Below, one piece after another: positions 16,878-25,607 of a DNA stretch of 37,966 nucleotides (the stretch's first letter is position 1; each line of letters opens with the position of its first letter). The notes beneath the pieces were generated by a model. It saw nothing but the letters and a program-made list of their open reading frames with translations. It ran no database searches and had not been told where the DNA came from. The DNA is from Candidatus Fermentithermobacillaceae bacterium (GTDB taxonomy: Bacteria; Bacillota; Sulfobacillia; Fermentithermobacillales; DUSS01): the NCBI GenBank assembly GCA_014896535.1, contig JADBKE010000004.1:1-37966 (forward strand). Direction: 5' to 3'. A program made the translations under genes and the position numbers.

Positions 16878-17258
16878 ATGACCAGGCATGATATGGCCGT
16901 AGCTCTCTTCGTCCTCTTCGTTGCGGGCCTGGCGTGGGCGTTTTTTAATCTCGCCGGACGCACCTCCCGCGATCTCGTGGCCGTCGTAAGAGTGGACAAC
17001 AAGGTGGTAGCCAGGCTACCGGTATCCGCGCCGGAACTGTCCGTGAAGTCCATAAGAGTCCCCCGGGGCGAAGCTCTTATCGAGTACGGGCAGGGAAAGG
17101 TGAGGGTCCTTCCACTTCCTCCCGAAGTGTGTCCCAGAGGGCTATGTTGGCGAACGGGGTGGATTTCCAGGTCCGGGCAAGTCATAGTTTGCCTGCCCAA
17201 CCGAATGACGATCACGCTCGAAGGAGGCGTTCCCGAAGTAGACACGGTAGTCCGTTGA
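16878..17258 (+). CDS. NusG domain II (DUF) small membrane-anchored protein
   Basis: One N-terminal membrane segment (ALFVLFVAGLAWAFFNLAG) anchors a small domain ending VCPRGLCWRTGWISRSGQVI and CLPNRM. This is the pattern of NusG-domain-II proteins, often found beside small-molecule transporters or FMN transferases in Firmicutes. Two or three cysteines near CPRGLC could form a disulfide or bind metal. ATG 16878 has GGAGG seven bases upstream; the longer frame from 16860 lacks one. 126 aa. It converges on the QueT-like transporter, 12 bases away, with no terminator visible between them. Confidence 0.78.
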   Translation: MTRHDMAVALFVLFVAGLAWAFFNLAGRTSRDLVAVVRVDNKVVARLPVSAPELSVKSIRVPRGEALIEYGQGKVRVLPLPPEVCPRGLCWRTGWISRSGQVIVCLPNRMTITLEGGVPEVDTVVR

Positions 17259-17270
17259 GGTCACCCCGGT

Positions 17271-17765
17271 CTAACTACTCCCCGAAATGAACTCCTTCAG
17301 TTTCGGATTTTTTTCGATGATGAGGAGTAGGGGATATCCAATCCCGAAGCTCGCCACAGTTTCCCCCAGGGCGATGTAAACAGCCGTGAGCCAGTAGGGA
17401 ACCCCGGAAAGAGGAGCCACGTAGGCCGACACTACCAGCGCGTTCACTATGACGGGCGGAAGAGGAGCTAGATAATCCCGGGGCATCTTCCGCGTGGCGT
17501 AGGCTGCAACGAGGGTGGCCAGAGCCCCGATGGTAACGTCCCAGGCAAGGAAGGGACTGGCCAGGTTTCCCAATATGCACCCGAGATACAACCCCCACAT
17601 CGCCCAGGGAGCAACGTATGGAAGCACGGTGAGAGCTTCGGATACCCTGACCTGCACCGGCCCGTAGCTCAAGCTCGACAACGGAGGTAGCGCTGTGAGG
17701 ACAGCGTAGACGGCGGCGAGGACGCCCACGCGGGAAAGGTACCTAATCGAAGGAACTCGACTCAT
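17271..17765 (-). CDS. queT: QueT-family integral membrane transporter
   Basis: The protein (164 aa) is almost wholly hydrophobic, with five or six membrane segments. The stretch GVLAAVYAVLTALPPLSSLSYGPVQVRVSEAL is characteristic of the QueT family, proposed substrate-specific (S) components of ECF transporters for a queuosine precursor. The usual ECF partners are not in the window. Start ATG 17765 has GGAGGG seven bases upstream; a 20-residue longer frame lacks support. It lies 90 bases after purD, with a strong hairpin (17792-17820) in between. I looked for a preQ1 riboswitch there and could not match one. Confidence 0.78.
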   Translation of the reverse strand: MSRVPSIRYLSRVGVLAAVYAVLTALPPLSSLSYGPVQVRVSEALTVLPYVAPWAMWGLYLGCILGNLASPFLAWDVTIGALATLVAAYATRKMPRDYLAPLPPVIVNALVVSAYVAPLSGVPYWLTAVYIALGETVASFGIGYPLLLIIEKNPKLKEFISGSS

Positions 17766-17791
17766 AACTGGACCCTCCGCAATTAAACCTC

Positions 17792-17820
17792 CCCCGGGAC
17801 AAGAACCGCGGATCCCGGGG
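17792..17820 (-). promoter_or_regulatory. GC-rich hairpin between purD and the QueT gene
   Basis: ccccggga (17792-17799) pairs with tcccgggg (17813-17820) over a 13-base loop, extendable by two pairs past a bulge. On the minus strand it is followed by AGGTTTAATT. It could end the purine operon weakly or act in the leader of the transporter gene. Confidence 0.55.
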
Positions 17821-17855
17821 AGCATTGCCTCTCAGCTTCGGGTGCTTCAGGCCAC

Positions 17856-19220
17856 CTATGTTGCCAGGCCTATCTTTCCGATATCCTTCCGGTAATAAGC
17901 CCCCTCGAACCGTATGAGGGAACACGCCTCGTAGGCCCTCTTCCTCGATTCCTCCAGGTCAGTTCCTAAAGCCGTTACCGAAAGAACCCGCCCTCCCCAG
18001 GTTTTCACCGGGACCAGTAAACCAGGGTGCTTTTCTCCCACTTTACCTGACACATCTCTTTGAGGAGTTTTCCACGCCGCACCTGCGGAAGACACCCCGG
18101 ATCCGCCTCCCAACGGCATGGTTCCGGCTTGAAAGACCAGAACGCTCTCAAGGGCCAGGGCGTCGTCTATTCCGCTGATAACGAAGCCTTTTTCGTACTC
18201 GCCGGGATAACCTCGGGAGGCCATCACCACCGTTGTGGAAGCTTCGGGCCTCACGGTCAGCCGCACATCGTCCATGCGACCCTGAGCCACCTTGAGAAAG
18301 ATTTCCGCCAGATCGCCCTCGAGGCGCGGAAGCACACACTGGGCTTCCGGGTCTCCGAATCTCACGTTGAACTCGAGAACTTTGGGTCCCTCGCGGGTCA
18401 TCATGAGTCCGGCGTACAGAATACCCCTGTAGTCCAGGTCCTCTTCCTGAAGCCCGCGAAGTACCTTTTCGAACACGTCCCTTTCAATGGAACGAACATC
18501 GTCGGGTGACAGGAGCGGAACGGGCGATATCGCCCCCATCCCTCCAGTCATGGGACCTTCGTCTCCGTCCAGAAGGCGTTTATGGTCTTTCGCCACGGGA
18601 AGCATATGAAATCGTTCCCCATCCACCAGGGCCATGGCGGTTACTTCGTATCCGGAAAGGTATTCTTCGATCACCACCTTCCTGCCGGCGCCTTGGAGGA
18701 TCTTTCCCGACATCATGTTGGCGAGGACCGTCAGCGCCTCCGATCGGTCACCGGTGACCAGGACGCCTTTGCCCAGCGCCAGCCCATCAGCCTTGATCAC
18801 CCACGGGCCCGTGGTCCTATTCACGTATTCCTTGGCCTCCACTGGATCTTCAAATACCTCGAAACGGGGATGGGGGATTCCATGCCTCTGCATGAACTGT
18901 TTCGCGAAGGACTTGGAAGATTCGAGCCTCGCTGCCATTTCGCCGGGCCCGAACACGGATATTCCCTTCGCCCTCAGGTAGTCGGCGATGCCAGCTGCCA
19001 GCGGATTTTCGGGACCCACGACCACGAGGTCCATCCGGATTCGCTGGCAAAACTCTAAGACGGCCCCGAAGTTCATCGGGTCGATGCCGATGTTCTCCCC
19101 CAGGGACAGAGTGCCGGGATTACCAGGCATTATGTAAAGTTCGGTCACCGAGGGACTCTTAGAGAGAGCCCACGCCAGCGCATGTTCCCTCCCTCCGGAT
19201 CCGATCACTAAAACCCTCAT
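17856..19220 (-). CDS. purD: Phosphoribosylamine-glycine ligase (GARS)
   Basis: PurD joins glycine to phosphoribosylamine using ATP, step two of purine synthesis. The start VLVIGSGGREHALAWAL is diagnostic. The ATP-grasp domain shows PWVIKADGLALGKGV, the DGEGPMTGGMG-type motif (DEGPMTGGMGAISP), and EFNVRFGDPEAQ binding metal. Length is 454 aa with the last lobe slightly longer than usual (GGGSGVSSAGAAWKT region). It is the final gene of the pur cluster, 93 bases after purH. It is expected to act in the cytoplasm. Confidence 0.96.
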   Translation of the reverse strand: MRVLVIGSGGREHALAWALSKSPSVTELYIMPGNPGTLSLGENIGIDPMNFGAVLEFCQRIRMDLVVVGPENPLAAGIADYLRAKGISVFGPGEMAARLESSKSFAKQFMQRHGIPHPRFEVFEDPVEAKEYVNRTTGPWVIKADGLALGKGVLVTGDRSEALTVLANMMSGKILQGAGRKVVIEEYLSGYEVTAMALVDGERFHMLPVAKDHKRLLDGDEGPMTGGMGAISPVPLLSPDDVRSIERDVFEKVLRGLQEEDLDYRGILYAGLMMTREGPKVLEFNVRFGDPEAQCVLPRLEGDLAEIFLKVAQGRMDDVRLTVRPEASTTVVMASRGYPGEYEKGFVISGIDDALALESVLVFQAGTMPLGGGSGVSSAGAAWKTPQRDVSGKVGEKHPGLLVPVKTWGGRVLSVTALGTDLEESRKRAYEACSLIRFEGAYYRKDIGKIGLAT

Positions 19221-19313
19221 CAGATCTCACCACCTGAAAGTGGGCAGGATTACGGTTCGGACTGGCACCGGCAACGTTCATCACGCAAGCCTTTCCCTTC
19301 CCTCGGACCCGCT

Positions 19314-20861
19314 TCAGTGCAAAAAATGCCTGGTCCCGGTGAAAACGAGGCTCACGCCGAGGCGGTTTGCGGCCTCCACGGATTCAGAATCTCTTATGGA
19401 ACCGCCCGGCGCCGCTATGGCAGTCACACCAGCTCGAGCCGCTTCCTCGACGGAGTCCGGGAACGGGAAAAACCCGTCCGAAGCCATGCACGCACCTCGA
19501 GCCCTTTCGCCGGCTCTGTTCACGGCGATTCTCACCGCGTCAACCCGGTTGGGCTGACCTCCTCCTATCCCCACGGTCATCATATCCTTGGCCAGCACCA
19601 CCGCGTTGGACTTGACGTGCTTTGCCACGGTCATGGCGAAAGCCAGGTCTCTGATCTCTTCCGGTGTCGGCTTCCTTTCCGATACGACGTTCCATTCCTC
19701 ATCTTTGGGCAAACGCCTGTCCCTCTCCTGTACCAGTATTCCGCCGAGCACCTGCCTCACCGAGTAAGAAGGAAGCTTCCCTTCTTGGGGGTCCGGCATG
19801 AATGCGATCCTGAGATCCTTCTTTTTCTTTAAGACCTCCAGAGCCTGCTCAGTATAGCCTGGAGCCAGGACCATCTCGATGAAGCATTTCTTCATGCTCA
19901 AGGCGTCCTCTTCGTCAAGACGCCTATTGAACGCGACGATGCCGCCGAAAGCCGACACCGGGTCTCCCTCATAGGCCTTTTCAAAGGCTTGGCCCGGAGT
20001 TTGTGCCACCGCCGCTCCGCACGGGGAAGTGTGTTTGATGATGCACGCTGCCGGCTCGCTGAATTCCGTGACCAGGTCCCAGGCGGCATCGGCGTCGAGG
20101 AGGTTGTTAAAAGAAATCTCCTTTCCGTGGATAACGCGAAACCCCCCCAGGGTACCCGGCTCCGGTACGAGGGACGCGTAGTAAGCGCCTTTCTGGTGCG
20201 GGTTTTCGCCGTATCGCAAGATTGCCGACCGCCTGTAGGAGAGCGTAAGTTCTAAGGGAAAATCCAGGGGCCAGTTACCCCACTGCCTGCCGAGATAAGC
20301 GGAAATGGCTGCGTCATAAGCGGCGGTGTGATGAAACACCTCGGCGGCCAGATTTTGCCTGGTAGCGAGGTCGACGTTCCCTTGTTCCTTGAGCTTCTGT
20401 ATGATCTCTCCGTACCGGGCGGGGTTGCACAACGGAATTACCCATTGCCAGTTCTTAGCCGCCGCCCTCAACAGCGCCGGTCCTCCGATATCCACTTGCT
20501 CCATGACCTGAGTGACCGGGAGAACAGGCCTCTTGGCGTGCTCTACGAAGGGATACAGGTTCACGCACACCAGGTCCACAAGGGTTATTCCCAGCCGCTT
20601 CACGTCTTTCATGTGGAAGTCGTCGTCTCTCCTGGCGAGGATGCCTGCGTGGATCAAGGGGTGAAGGGTTTTCACGCGGCCCCTCAGCACCTCCGGAAAC
20701 CCGGTGACGTCGGAGACCTCTTTCACCGCGACCCCAGCATCTCTCAAGAGGGAAGCCGTTCCACCGGTGGATACGATCTCCCAGCCCATTTCCACAAGAG
20801 CTCTGGCCAGCTCGAGCACACCGGTCTTATCGTAGACGCTTATTATGGCCCGTCTCTTCAT
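19314..20861 (-). CDS. purH: Bifunctional AICAR transformylase/IMP cyclohydrolase
   Basis: PurH carries out the last two steps to IMP. The N-terminal IMP cyclohydrolase domain begins RAIISVYDKTGVLELA and includes STGGTA and GRVKTLHPLIHAGIL. The C-terminal transformylase domain has the catalytic Lys-His in CIIKHTSPCGAAVA and the later KSNAVVLAKD and GGQPNRVDAVRIA motifs. The length, 515 aa, is standard. Its ATG overlaps the purN stop as ATGA, so the two are translated together. Confidence 0.97.
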   Translation of the reverse strand: MKRRAIISVYDKTGVLELARALVEMGWEIVSTGGTASLLRDAGVAVKEVSDVTGFPEVLRGRVKTLHPLIHAGILARRDDDFHMKDVKRLGITLVDLVCVNLYPFVEHAKRPVLPVTQVMEQVDIGGPALLRAAAKNWQWVIPLCNPARYGEIIQKLKEQGNVDLATRQNLAAEVFHHTAAYDAAISAYLGRQWGNWPLDFPLELTLSYRRSAILRYGENPHQKGAYYASLVPEPGTLGGFRVIHGKEISFNNLLDADAAWDLVTEFSEPAACIIKHTSPCGAAVAQTPGQAFEKAYEGDPVSAFGGIVAFNRRLDEEDALSMKKCFIEMVLAPGYTEQALEVLKKKKDLRIAFMPDPQEGKLPSYSVRQVLGGILVQERDRRLPKDEEWNVVSERKPTPEEIRDLAFAMTVAKHVKSNAVVLAKDMMTVGIGGGQPNRVDAVRIAVNRAGERARGACMASDGFFPFPDSVEEAARAGVTAIAAPGGSIRDSESVEAANRLGVSLVFTGTRHFLH

Positions 20862-21499
20862 GGCAGTATCCTCACCCTTCTACCCTTGATTTCAAGGCGA
20901 CCTTCCGCGAAAAGCTTCACCGCTTCGCACAATATCCTGTGCTCTTCCCGAAGGATCCTGGCGGAAAGCGTCTCCTCGTCATCATCGTCCAGCACGGGAA
21001 CGGCCGCCTGGAGGATAATCGGTCCCCCGTCAACCGATTCGTCCACAAAAAAGACGCTGCAGCCGGCGATCTTCACCCCGTACTCCAGGGCCTGGCGCTG
21101 CGCGTGAAGACCGGGAAAGGCCGGAAGAAGCGATGGATGAATATTGATGATCCTCTGAGGAAAGGCGTTCAGCATTTCCTCGCCTACAAGCCTGTCGTAG
21201 CCGGCTAACACCACAAGCTCCACGCCGAACTTCTTGAGGATCTCCACGATCTTTTGCTCGTACGGCCGGCGGCAAGCCGGCCACTGTCCGAACTCCCTCG
21301 AAGTCACCACGAAGGACGGCACGCCGGCTTCCTTGGCCCGCGTCAGAGCCATGGCCCCTTTGTGATTGGATATGACCACGCGAACCTCAGCGGGAATCAG
21401 CCCCGCCTTCGAGCTGTCGAGGAGAGCCTGCAGGTTCGTCCCTCTCCCCGAAACGAGAACCCCCACGGGTAGGAGTCGCCTATCACAACGGGGGATCAT
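20858..21499 (-). CDS. purN: Phosphoribosylglycinamide formyltransferase
   Basis: PurN transfers a formyl group from 10-formyl-tetrahydrofolate to GAR. VLVSGRGTNLQALLD binds phosphate; the catalytic Asn and His are in INIHPSLLPAFPG and the Asp in DESVDGGPII. The start chosen (ATG 21499) has GGAGG six bases upstream and gives 213 aa. The open frame continues to 21550, deeper inside purM. With this start it overlaps purM by 17 bases, again suggesting coupling. Confidence 0.95.
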   Translation of the reverse strand: MIPRCDRRLLPVGVLVSGRGTNLQALLDSSKAGLIPAEVRVVISNHKGAMALTRAKEAGVPSFVVTSREFGQWPACRRPYEQKIVEILKKFGVELVVLAGYDRLVGEEMLNAFPQRIINIHPSLLPAFPGLHAQRQALEYGVKIAGCSVFFVDESVDGGPIILQAAVPVLDDDDEETLSARILREEHRILCEAVKLFAEGRLEIKGRRVRILP

Positions 21500-22547
21500 A
21501 TAAGACCTCCCTTCCGCCCGGTACGGTCGTTCCGATAACGTTAGCTCCAAAGCCTAGCGATTGCAGAATGTTGAGAGCTTCCGCCACATCCTTTTCGGAG
21601 AGGACCAGGATCATCCCGATACCCATGTTGAACACGGAAAACATTTCGCCATCGTCGATCCTTCCGACTTTCTTCACCAGCCGAAATACGGGAGGAACTT
21701 CCCAGCTCCCCCGGTCTATCCGCGCCGCCACGCCCTTGGGCAGTATGCGGGGAAGGTTTCCGGTTATCCCGCCTCCTGTGATGTGGGCGATGCCCTTGAC
21801 GTCCAGATGTTCCTTCAACTTGAGGACGGCGCGGCAGTATATTCTGGTAGGCTCGAGAAGCTCCTCCCCAAGCGTCCTTCCGGTATCGGCGAAAGGCGCT
21901 TCGAGTTTCATGCGCCCTTCCTCCAGGAGCACTCTTCTGACCAGGCTGAATCCGTTGGAGTGGAGGCCCGACGAGAAGAGGCCCACCAGAATATCCCCTG
22001 GAATTATTCTCCTCCCGTCGACTATATCCTTCCTGGATACGAGACCCACGGCAAATCCAGCCAGATCGTACTCGCCGGGCGGATACAGTCCCGGCATCTG
22101 CGCCGTTTCTCCCCCCAGGAGGGCGCACCCCGCCATCTCGCATCCCCTTACCACCCCGGACACTATGGACATGACCGTCTCCGGAGAGAGGGAGCCGAGG
22201 GCGATGTAGTCAAGGAAAAACAGCGGCCTGGCCCCGCAACAAACGACATCGTCCACGTTCATGGCGACCAGGTCTATGCCCACCGTATCGTGTTTGTCCA
22301 GAAGGCACGCTATCTTCACCTTCGTTCCTACGCCGTCAGCTCCAGCGGCCAGGACAAGCTCTCCCCCACCGAAGGGGGAAAGGTCGAACAACCCCGAAAA
22401 GCCCCCTACTCCGGCCAGCACCTCAGGTCCGGAAACCCTGCGGGCCATTTCCCCGATCGCTTCTATCAACCGGTCGTGCCCCTGAATATCCACGCCGGCC
22501 TGGGAGTACCGGGAAGGAAAGGAAGGCGTTTTCGCGTCGTCGCTCAC
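21483..22547 (-). CDS. purM: Phosphoribosylformylglycinamidine cyclo-ligase
   Basis: PurM closes the imidazole ring of AIR using ATP. Characteristic motifs are GADGVGTKVKIA, NVDDVVCCGARPLFFLDY, LLGGETAQMPGLY, SSGLHSNGFSLVR and HITGGGITGNLPRILP. The length is 354 aa with a slightly extended N-terminus before the usual YSQAGVDI. It lies 84 bases after purF and overlaps purN downstream. Confidence 0.96.
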   Translation of the reverse strand: MSDDAKTPSFPSRYSQAGVDIQGHDRLIEAIGEMARRVSGPEVLAGVGGFSGLFDLSPFGGGELVLAAGADGVGTKVKIACLLDKHDTVGIDLVAMNVDDVVCCGARPLFFLDYIALGSLSPETVMSIVSGVVRGCEMAGCALLGGETAQMPGLYPPGEYDLAGFAVGLVSRKDIVDGRRIIPGDILVGLFSSGLHSNGFSLVRRVLLEEGRMKLEAPFADTGRTLGEELLEPTRIYCRAVLKLKEHLDVKGIAHITGGGITGNLPRILPKGVAARIDRGSWEVPPVFRLVKKVGRIDDGEMFSVFNMGIGMILVLSEKDVAEALNILQSLGFGANVIGTTVPGGREVLYDPPL

Positions 22548-22631
22548 CTGAACTCACCTCCGAGCCGGGCTTGAAAACCCGGAACTTTCCCGGCAGGAAC
22601 TGCTCAAGGCCCCTTTGGGAGACGAGCTCCG

Positions 22632-24008
22632 CTACAGTCGGGCCGGAGTACCCGCGGGATAGTCGCCGGTAAAGCAGGACAGACACAACCCACCGACGCT
22701 CGAAAGAACTTCTTCCAGATCTTCTATGGCGAGATAACCGAGCGTGGTGGCCCCTATCTCCTTCCGGATCTCCTCGACCGACATCCGAGCTGCGGCTAGC
22801 TGACCCTTGGAAGAGGTGTCTATCCCGTAATAGCAGGGGAACCTGTAGGGAGGGGAGCTGATCCTCACGTGGACTTCCCTGGCTCCGGCCGATTTCAAAA
22901 GCCCCACGATATGCCTGGAAGTTGTCCCCCTCACGATAGAGTCGTCGACGAGGACGACCCGTTTGCCTTTAAGTATGCTTTTTAGCGGGTTTAGTTTGAG
23001 TTTCACCGCGAGTTCCCGCAAGGACTGTTCCGGAGCGATGAAAGTTCTTCCCACATATCTGTTCTTGACAAGCCCCATCTCGTAGGGGACTCCAAGCTCC
23101 TCGGCGTAACCGCTGGCGGCCGAAAGCGACGAGTCGGGCACACCGGTGACCAGGTCGGCATCGGCCGGATGAGATCGAGCGAGCTTTTTCCCCAGAAGTT
23201 TTCTCGCCCTGTGTACGTTCAAGCCGCAGATATCCGAGTCGGGCCGGGCGAAGTAGATGAATTCGAAGGCACAAAGACGTTGCGGCTTCTTTTCGGAATA
23301 CCTGAATTTGGAAAAGCCTTTCCCGTCCGATATCAGTATTTCGCCGGGCTCGATCTCTCCCAGGATGCTCGCACCCACCGAATCGAGAGCGCAGGTTTCC
23401 GAGGCTACGACCGTGGCCCCGTCGAGTTTTCCGAAGCAAAGGGGGCGGATCCCCATGGGGTCTCTCGCTGCCAGCAACATCCGCGGGTGGAGCGCGACCA
23501 GCGCAAAAGCTCCGCGCAACTTGGAGAGCACTTCCGCGAAGGCTCTGTCGGGATCGGGTTCCTTTGACCTGGCCATGAGGTGAGGAATGACTTCGGTATC
23601 CAGCGTTGTCTGGAAGATCGAGCCCTGACTTTCCAGAAGAGCCCGCTGTTCGGCTGCGTTCACAAGGTTTCCGTTGTGCGCCACGGCAAATTCGCCGCGC
23701 CACAGTTTCACGGCCAGGGGTTGTGCGTTTTGCGGCACGCTCTCTCCCGAAGTCGAATAGCGGACATGCCCGATGGCCAGCGGACCCGTCATGTCTTCCA
23801 GGTCTTTCAGGGAGAAGACGTCGGAAACCAGTCCCATCCCCTTCTTGGTAACGAGACGGCGTCCATCGCTTACGGAAATGCCCGCCGACTCCTGTCCCCG
23901 GTGTTGCAGGGCGAAAAGTCCGTAATAACACAGGGAAGCCGCCCTAGGGTGACCGGCGACTCCAAAGATGCCGCATTTTTCTCCCAGTTCCAGGGCCAGA
24001 GAGCTCAC
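22632..24008 (-). CDS. purF: Amidophosphoribosyltransferase, Fe-S type with propeptide
   Basis: PurF makes phosphoribosylamine from PRPP and glutamine, the committing step. The short N-terminus ends at Cys12 (EKCGIFGVAG), so a propeptide of 11 residues must be removed to expose the catalytic cysteine. The PRPP loop is VVLVDDSIVRGTTS. Cysteines in PQRLCAFEF, RFPCYY and GGLCLSCFTG match the four 4Fe-4S ligands of the B. subtilis enzyme, whose cluster makes it oxygen-sensitive. The start overlaps the purE stop in an ATGA. 458 aa. Confidence 0.96.
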   Translation of the reverse strand: MSSLALELGEKCGIFGVAGHPRAASLCYYGLFALQHRGQESAGISVSDGRRLVTKKGMGLVSDVFSLKDLEDMTGPLAIGHVRYSTSGESVPQNAQPLAVKLWRGEFAVAHNGNLVNAAEQRALLESQGSIFQTTLDTEVIPHLMARSKEPDPDRAFAEVLSKLRGAFALVALHPRMLLAARDPMGIRPLCFGKLDGATVVASETCALDSVGASILGEIEPGEILISDGKGFSKFRYSEKKPQRLCAFEFIYFARPDSDICGLNVHRARKLLGKKLARSHPADADLVTGVPDSSLSAASGYAEELGVPYEMGLVKNRYVGRTFIAPEQSLRELAVKLKLNPLKSILKGKRVVLVDDSIVRGTTSRHIVGLLKSAGAREVHVRISSPPYRFPCYYGIDTSSKGQLAAARMSVEEIRKEIGATTLGYLAIEDLEEVLSSVGGLCLSCFTGDYPAGTPARL

Positions 24009-24550
24009 CTGCTTTCAAACGAGGGTTTCCAGCCGGGTAAACCGACGGATTGGGGGAAGGACAGACGCTCCTCCCCTTCCTTCGTCATCTTTTCCCTGTA
24101 CTCTTCGAGCTTCTTCCAGAGGGCCGGTTCGATCAGAGCCATTACCCGCAAGCAGCACAGGGCGGCGTTTTTCGCAGACCCGATGCCGGTTACCGCCACC
24201 GGAACCCCCGGGGGCATCTGGACCATCGAGAGCAGGGCATCTACACCGCCGAGGGGTCCGGTTTTCACCGGAAGCCCTATCACCGGAAGAGTCGTGTAGG
24301 CGCTCAGCATACCGGGAAGAGCCGCGGAGAGTCCGGCAGCGGCCAAAATCACCGCTACTCCTCGCCCCGGAGCTTCCAGGGCATATCGCCGCAGAAGGTC
24401 CGGAGTCCTGTGAGCGGAGATCACCGCCACATCGTACTTCACACCGAATTCGTCGAATACAGCTAAGGCCTCTCTCAACGCCTCGAAGTCACTGGTGCTT
24501 CCCAGAACCACTCCGACTCGGGGAAAACCCGCTGCCTCTTTCAGTTCCAT
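24005..24550 (-). CDS. purE: N5-carboxyaminoimidazole ribonucleotide mutase
   Basis: PurE moves the carboxylate of N5-CAIR to carbon. VGVVLGSTSDFEALREA, the catalytic SAHRTPD loop and the AAAGLSAALPGML helix are diagnostic. The start at ATG 24550 has GGAGG eight bases upstream and yields 181 aa; a longer open frame to 24634 has no support. No purK, purB, purC, purS, purL or purQ is in the window, so the pathway is split between loci. It lies 109 bases after hpt and is coupled to purF. Confidence 0.94.
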   Translation of the reverse strand: MELKEAAGFPRVGVVLGSTSDFEALREALAVFDEFGVKYDVAVISAHRTPDLLRRYALEAPGRGVAVILAAAGLSAALPGMLSAYTTLPVIGLPVKTGPLGGVDALLSMVQMPPGVPVAVTGIGSAKNAALCCLRVMALIEPALWKKLEEYREKMTKEGEERLSFPQSVGLPGWKPSFESR

Positions 24551-24659
24551 CCCTGACTCCTCCCGCGCTGCCCAGGTCTCTGCTAAAGCAAAACCCGGGC
24601 ATTCTCGGTTCTCACTGCGAACCCGGCGCCGCAAGAAGACCTCACTTTAACGCGTCGGG

Positions 24660-25193
24660 TCATTTCCTCTGCTTGAGGACCCCCACAAAAGGAAGACCCC
24701 TGTAACGCTCCTCGAGGTCCAACCCGTAACCGACGACGAACTCGTTGGGAATGATGAACCCGTAATAGTCAAGGGGAACCCTCACCAGTCGACGTGCGGG
24801 CTTGTCCAGCAGCGCGCACACCTTTAAACTGGCCGGTTGCCGGGCCTTCAACGTGTCCAGCAAGTAGCGGAGGGTAAGCCCGGTATCCACGATGTCTTCG
24901 ATGAGGAGAACATCGCGCCCGGCCACGCTGTCCTCGAGGTCTTTCGTGATGCGCACCTCCCCTGAAGACTGCGTGGAAGCGCCGTAACTCGAGGTGCCCA
25001 TGAAGTCGACGGTAAAATCGATGGTGAGGCGCCTTATCAGGTCAGACATGAAGACAAAACTGCCCTTAAGTATGCCGATCAGGAGGGGATTTTTGCCCTG
25101 ATAATCCCGGGAGATCTGTTGCGCCAACTCGGTGACGCGCCTGTCCAGCTCTTCCTTGCTTATGAGGACTTCTACTTCTTCTGCGTTGCCCAT
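24660..25193 (-). CDS. hpt: Hypoxanthine phosphoribosyltransferase
   Basis: Hpt salvages hypoxanthine or guanine with PRPP to IMP or GMP. The PRPP loop VLLIEDIVDTGLT, the GILKGSFVFMSDL phosphate loop and the C-terminal FVVGYGLDLEERYR motif are intact. 177 aa, ATG with AAGGTGG six bases upstream. In many Firmicutes hpt lies beside tilS and ftsH; here it heads the purine operon and so joins salvage with synthesis. The upstream gap 25194-25396 is AT-rich and probably holds the operon promoter, but I could not choose one set of boxes and saw no purine riboswitch. Confidence 0.94.
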   Translation of the reverse strand: MGNAEEVEVLISKEELDRRVTELAQQISRDYQGKNPLLIGILKGSFVFMSDLIRRLTIDFTVDFMGTSSYGASTQSSGEVRITKDLEDSVAGRDVLLIEDIVDTGLTLRYLLDTLKARQPASLKVCALLDKPARRLVRVPLDYYGFIIPNEFVVGYGLDLEERYRGLPFVGVLKQRK

Positions 25194-25341
25194 TCGCTAC
25201 CCACCTTTTTCGTCGAGCTTACCTCCTGTTTATCACAATACTGAGTTATTGGCAATAATAATTGAGACACCTTTCAAAGTGCCAAACAATTTTTGCATCA
25301 TATCAGACCCACCGCTGTTACGTATTTTAACCAGGAGGATC

Positions 25342-25360
25342 CGGGCGCGCCGAGCGCCCG
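25342..25360 (+). repeat. GC hairpin in the leader of the PspC gene
   Basis: cgggcgc and gcgcccg form a seven-pair stem with a five-base loop in the 203-base intergenic region, about 37 bases before the PspC start. No T-run follows, so it is not an obvious terminator. Confidence 0.5.
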
Positions 25361-25396
25361 CGGGCGATCGTTTGCACGGCGAAAGGAGAACGAGGT

Positions 25397-25603
25397 ATGA
25401 AAAGACTTTATCGGTCGAGCAAAGACAGGCGGATTCTGGGCGTATGCGGGGGACTGGCGGAATACTTCGAGGTGGACCCGACCCTTGTACGCCTGGGAGT
25501 CGCCGTCATCACCCTGTTTACCGGTTTCGTCCCGGGTATCGTTCTGTACATCCTGGCCGCCGTCCTGATGCCAGAGGAACCGCAGACCCGGTCTGAAAGT
25601 TAG
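25397..25603 (+). CDS. PspC-domain small membrane protein
   Basis: The 68-residue protein is a bare PspC domain: KRLYRSSKDRRILGVCGGLAEYF, then a membrane segment (VAVITLFTGFVPGIVLYILAA slightly shortened at its ends) closing with VLMPEE. PspC proteins sense or relieve membrane stress. The ATG is preceded by AAAGGAG. It is a single gene between the divergent purine operon and the convergent small membrane gene, five bases from the latter's stop. Confidence 0.9.
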   Translation: MKRLYRSSKDRRILGVCGGLAEYFEVDPTLVRLGVAVITLFTGFVPGIVLYILAAVLMPEEPQTRSES

Positions 25604-25607
25604 ACGT

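Noticed and set aside
17766-17855. preQ1 riboswitch before the QueT gene
   Set aside because: The A-rich tail and pseudoknot pattern of preQ1-I and the conserved blocks of preQ1-II are not seen; only a GC hairpin is present.
25194-25396. Purine riboswitch before the hpt-pur operon
   Set aside because: No conserved purine aptamer core seen on the minus strand; the region is simply AT-rich with weak promoter-like boxes.
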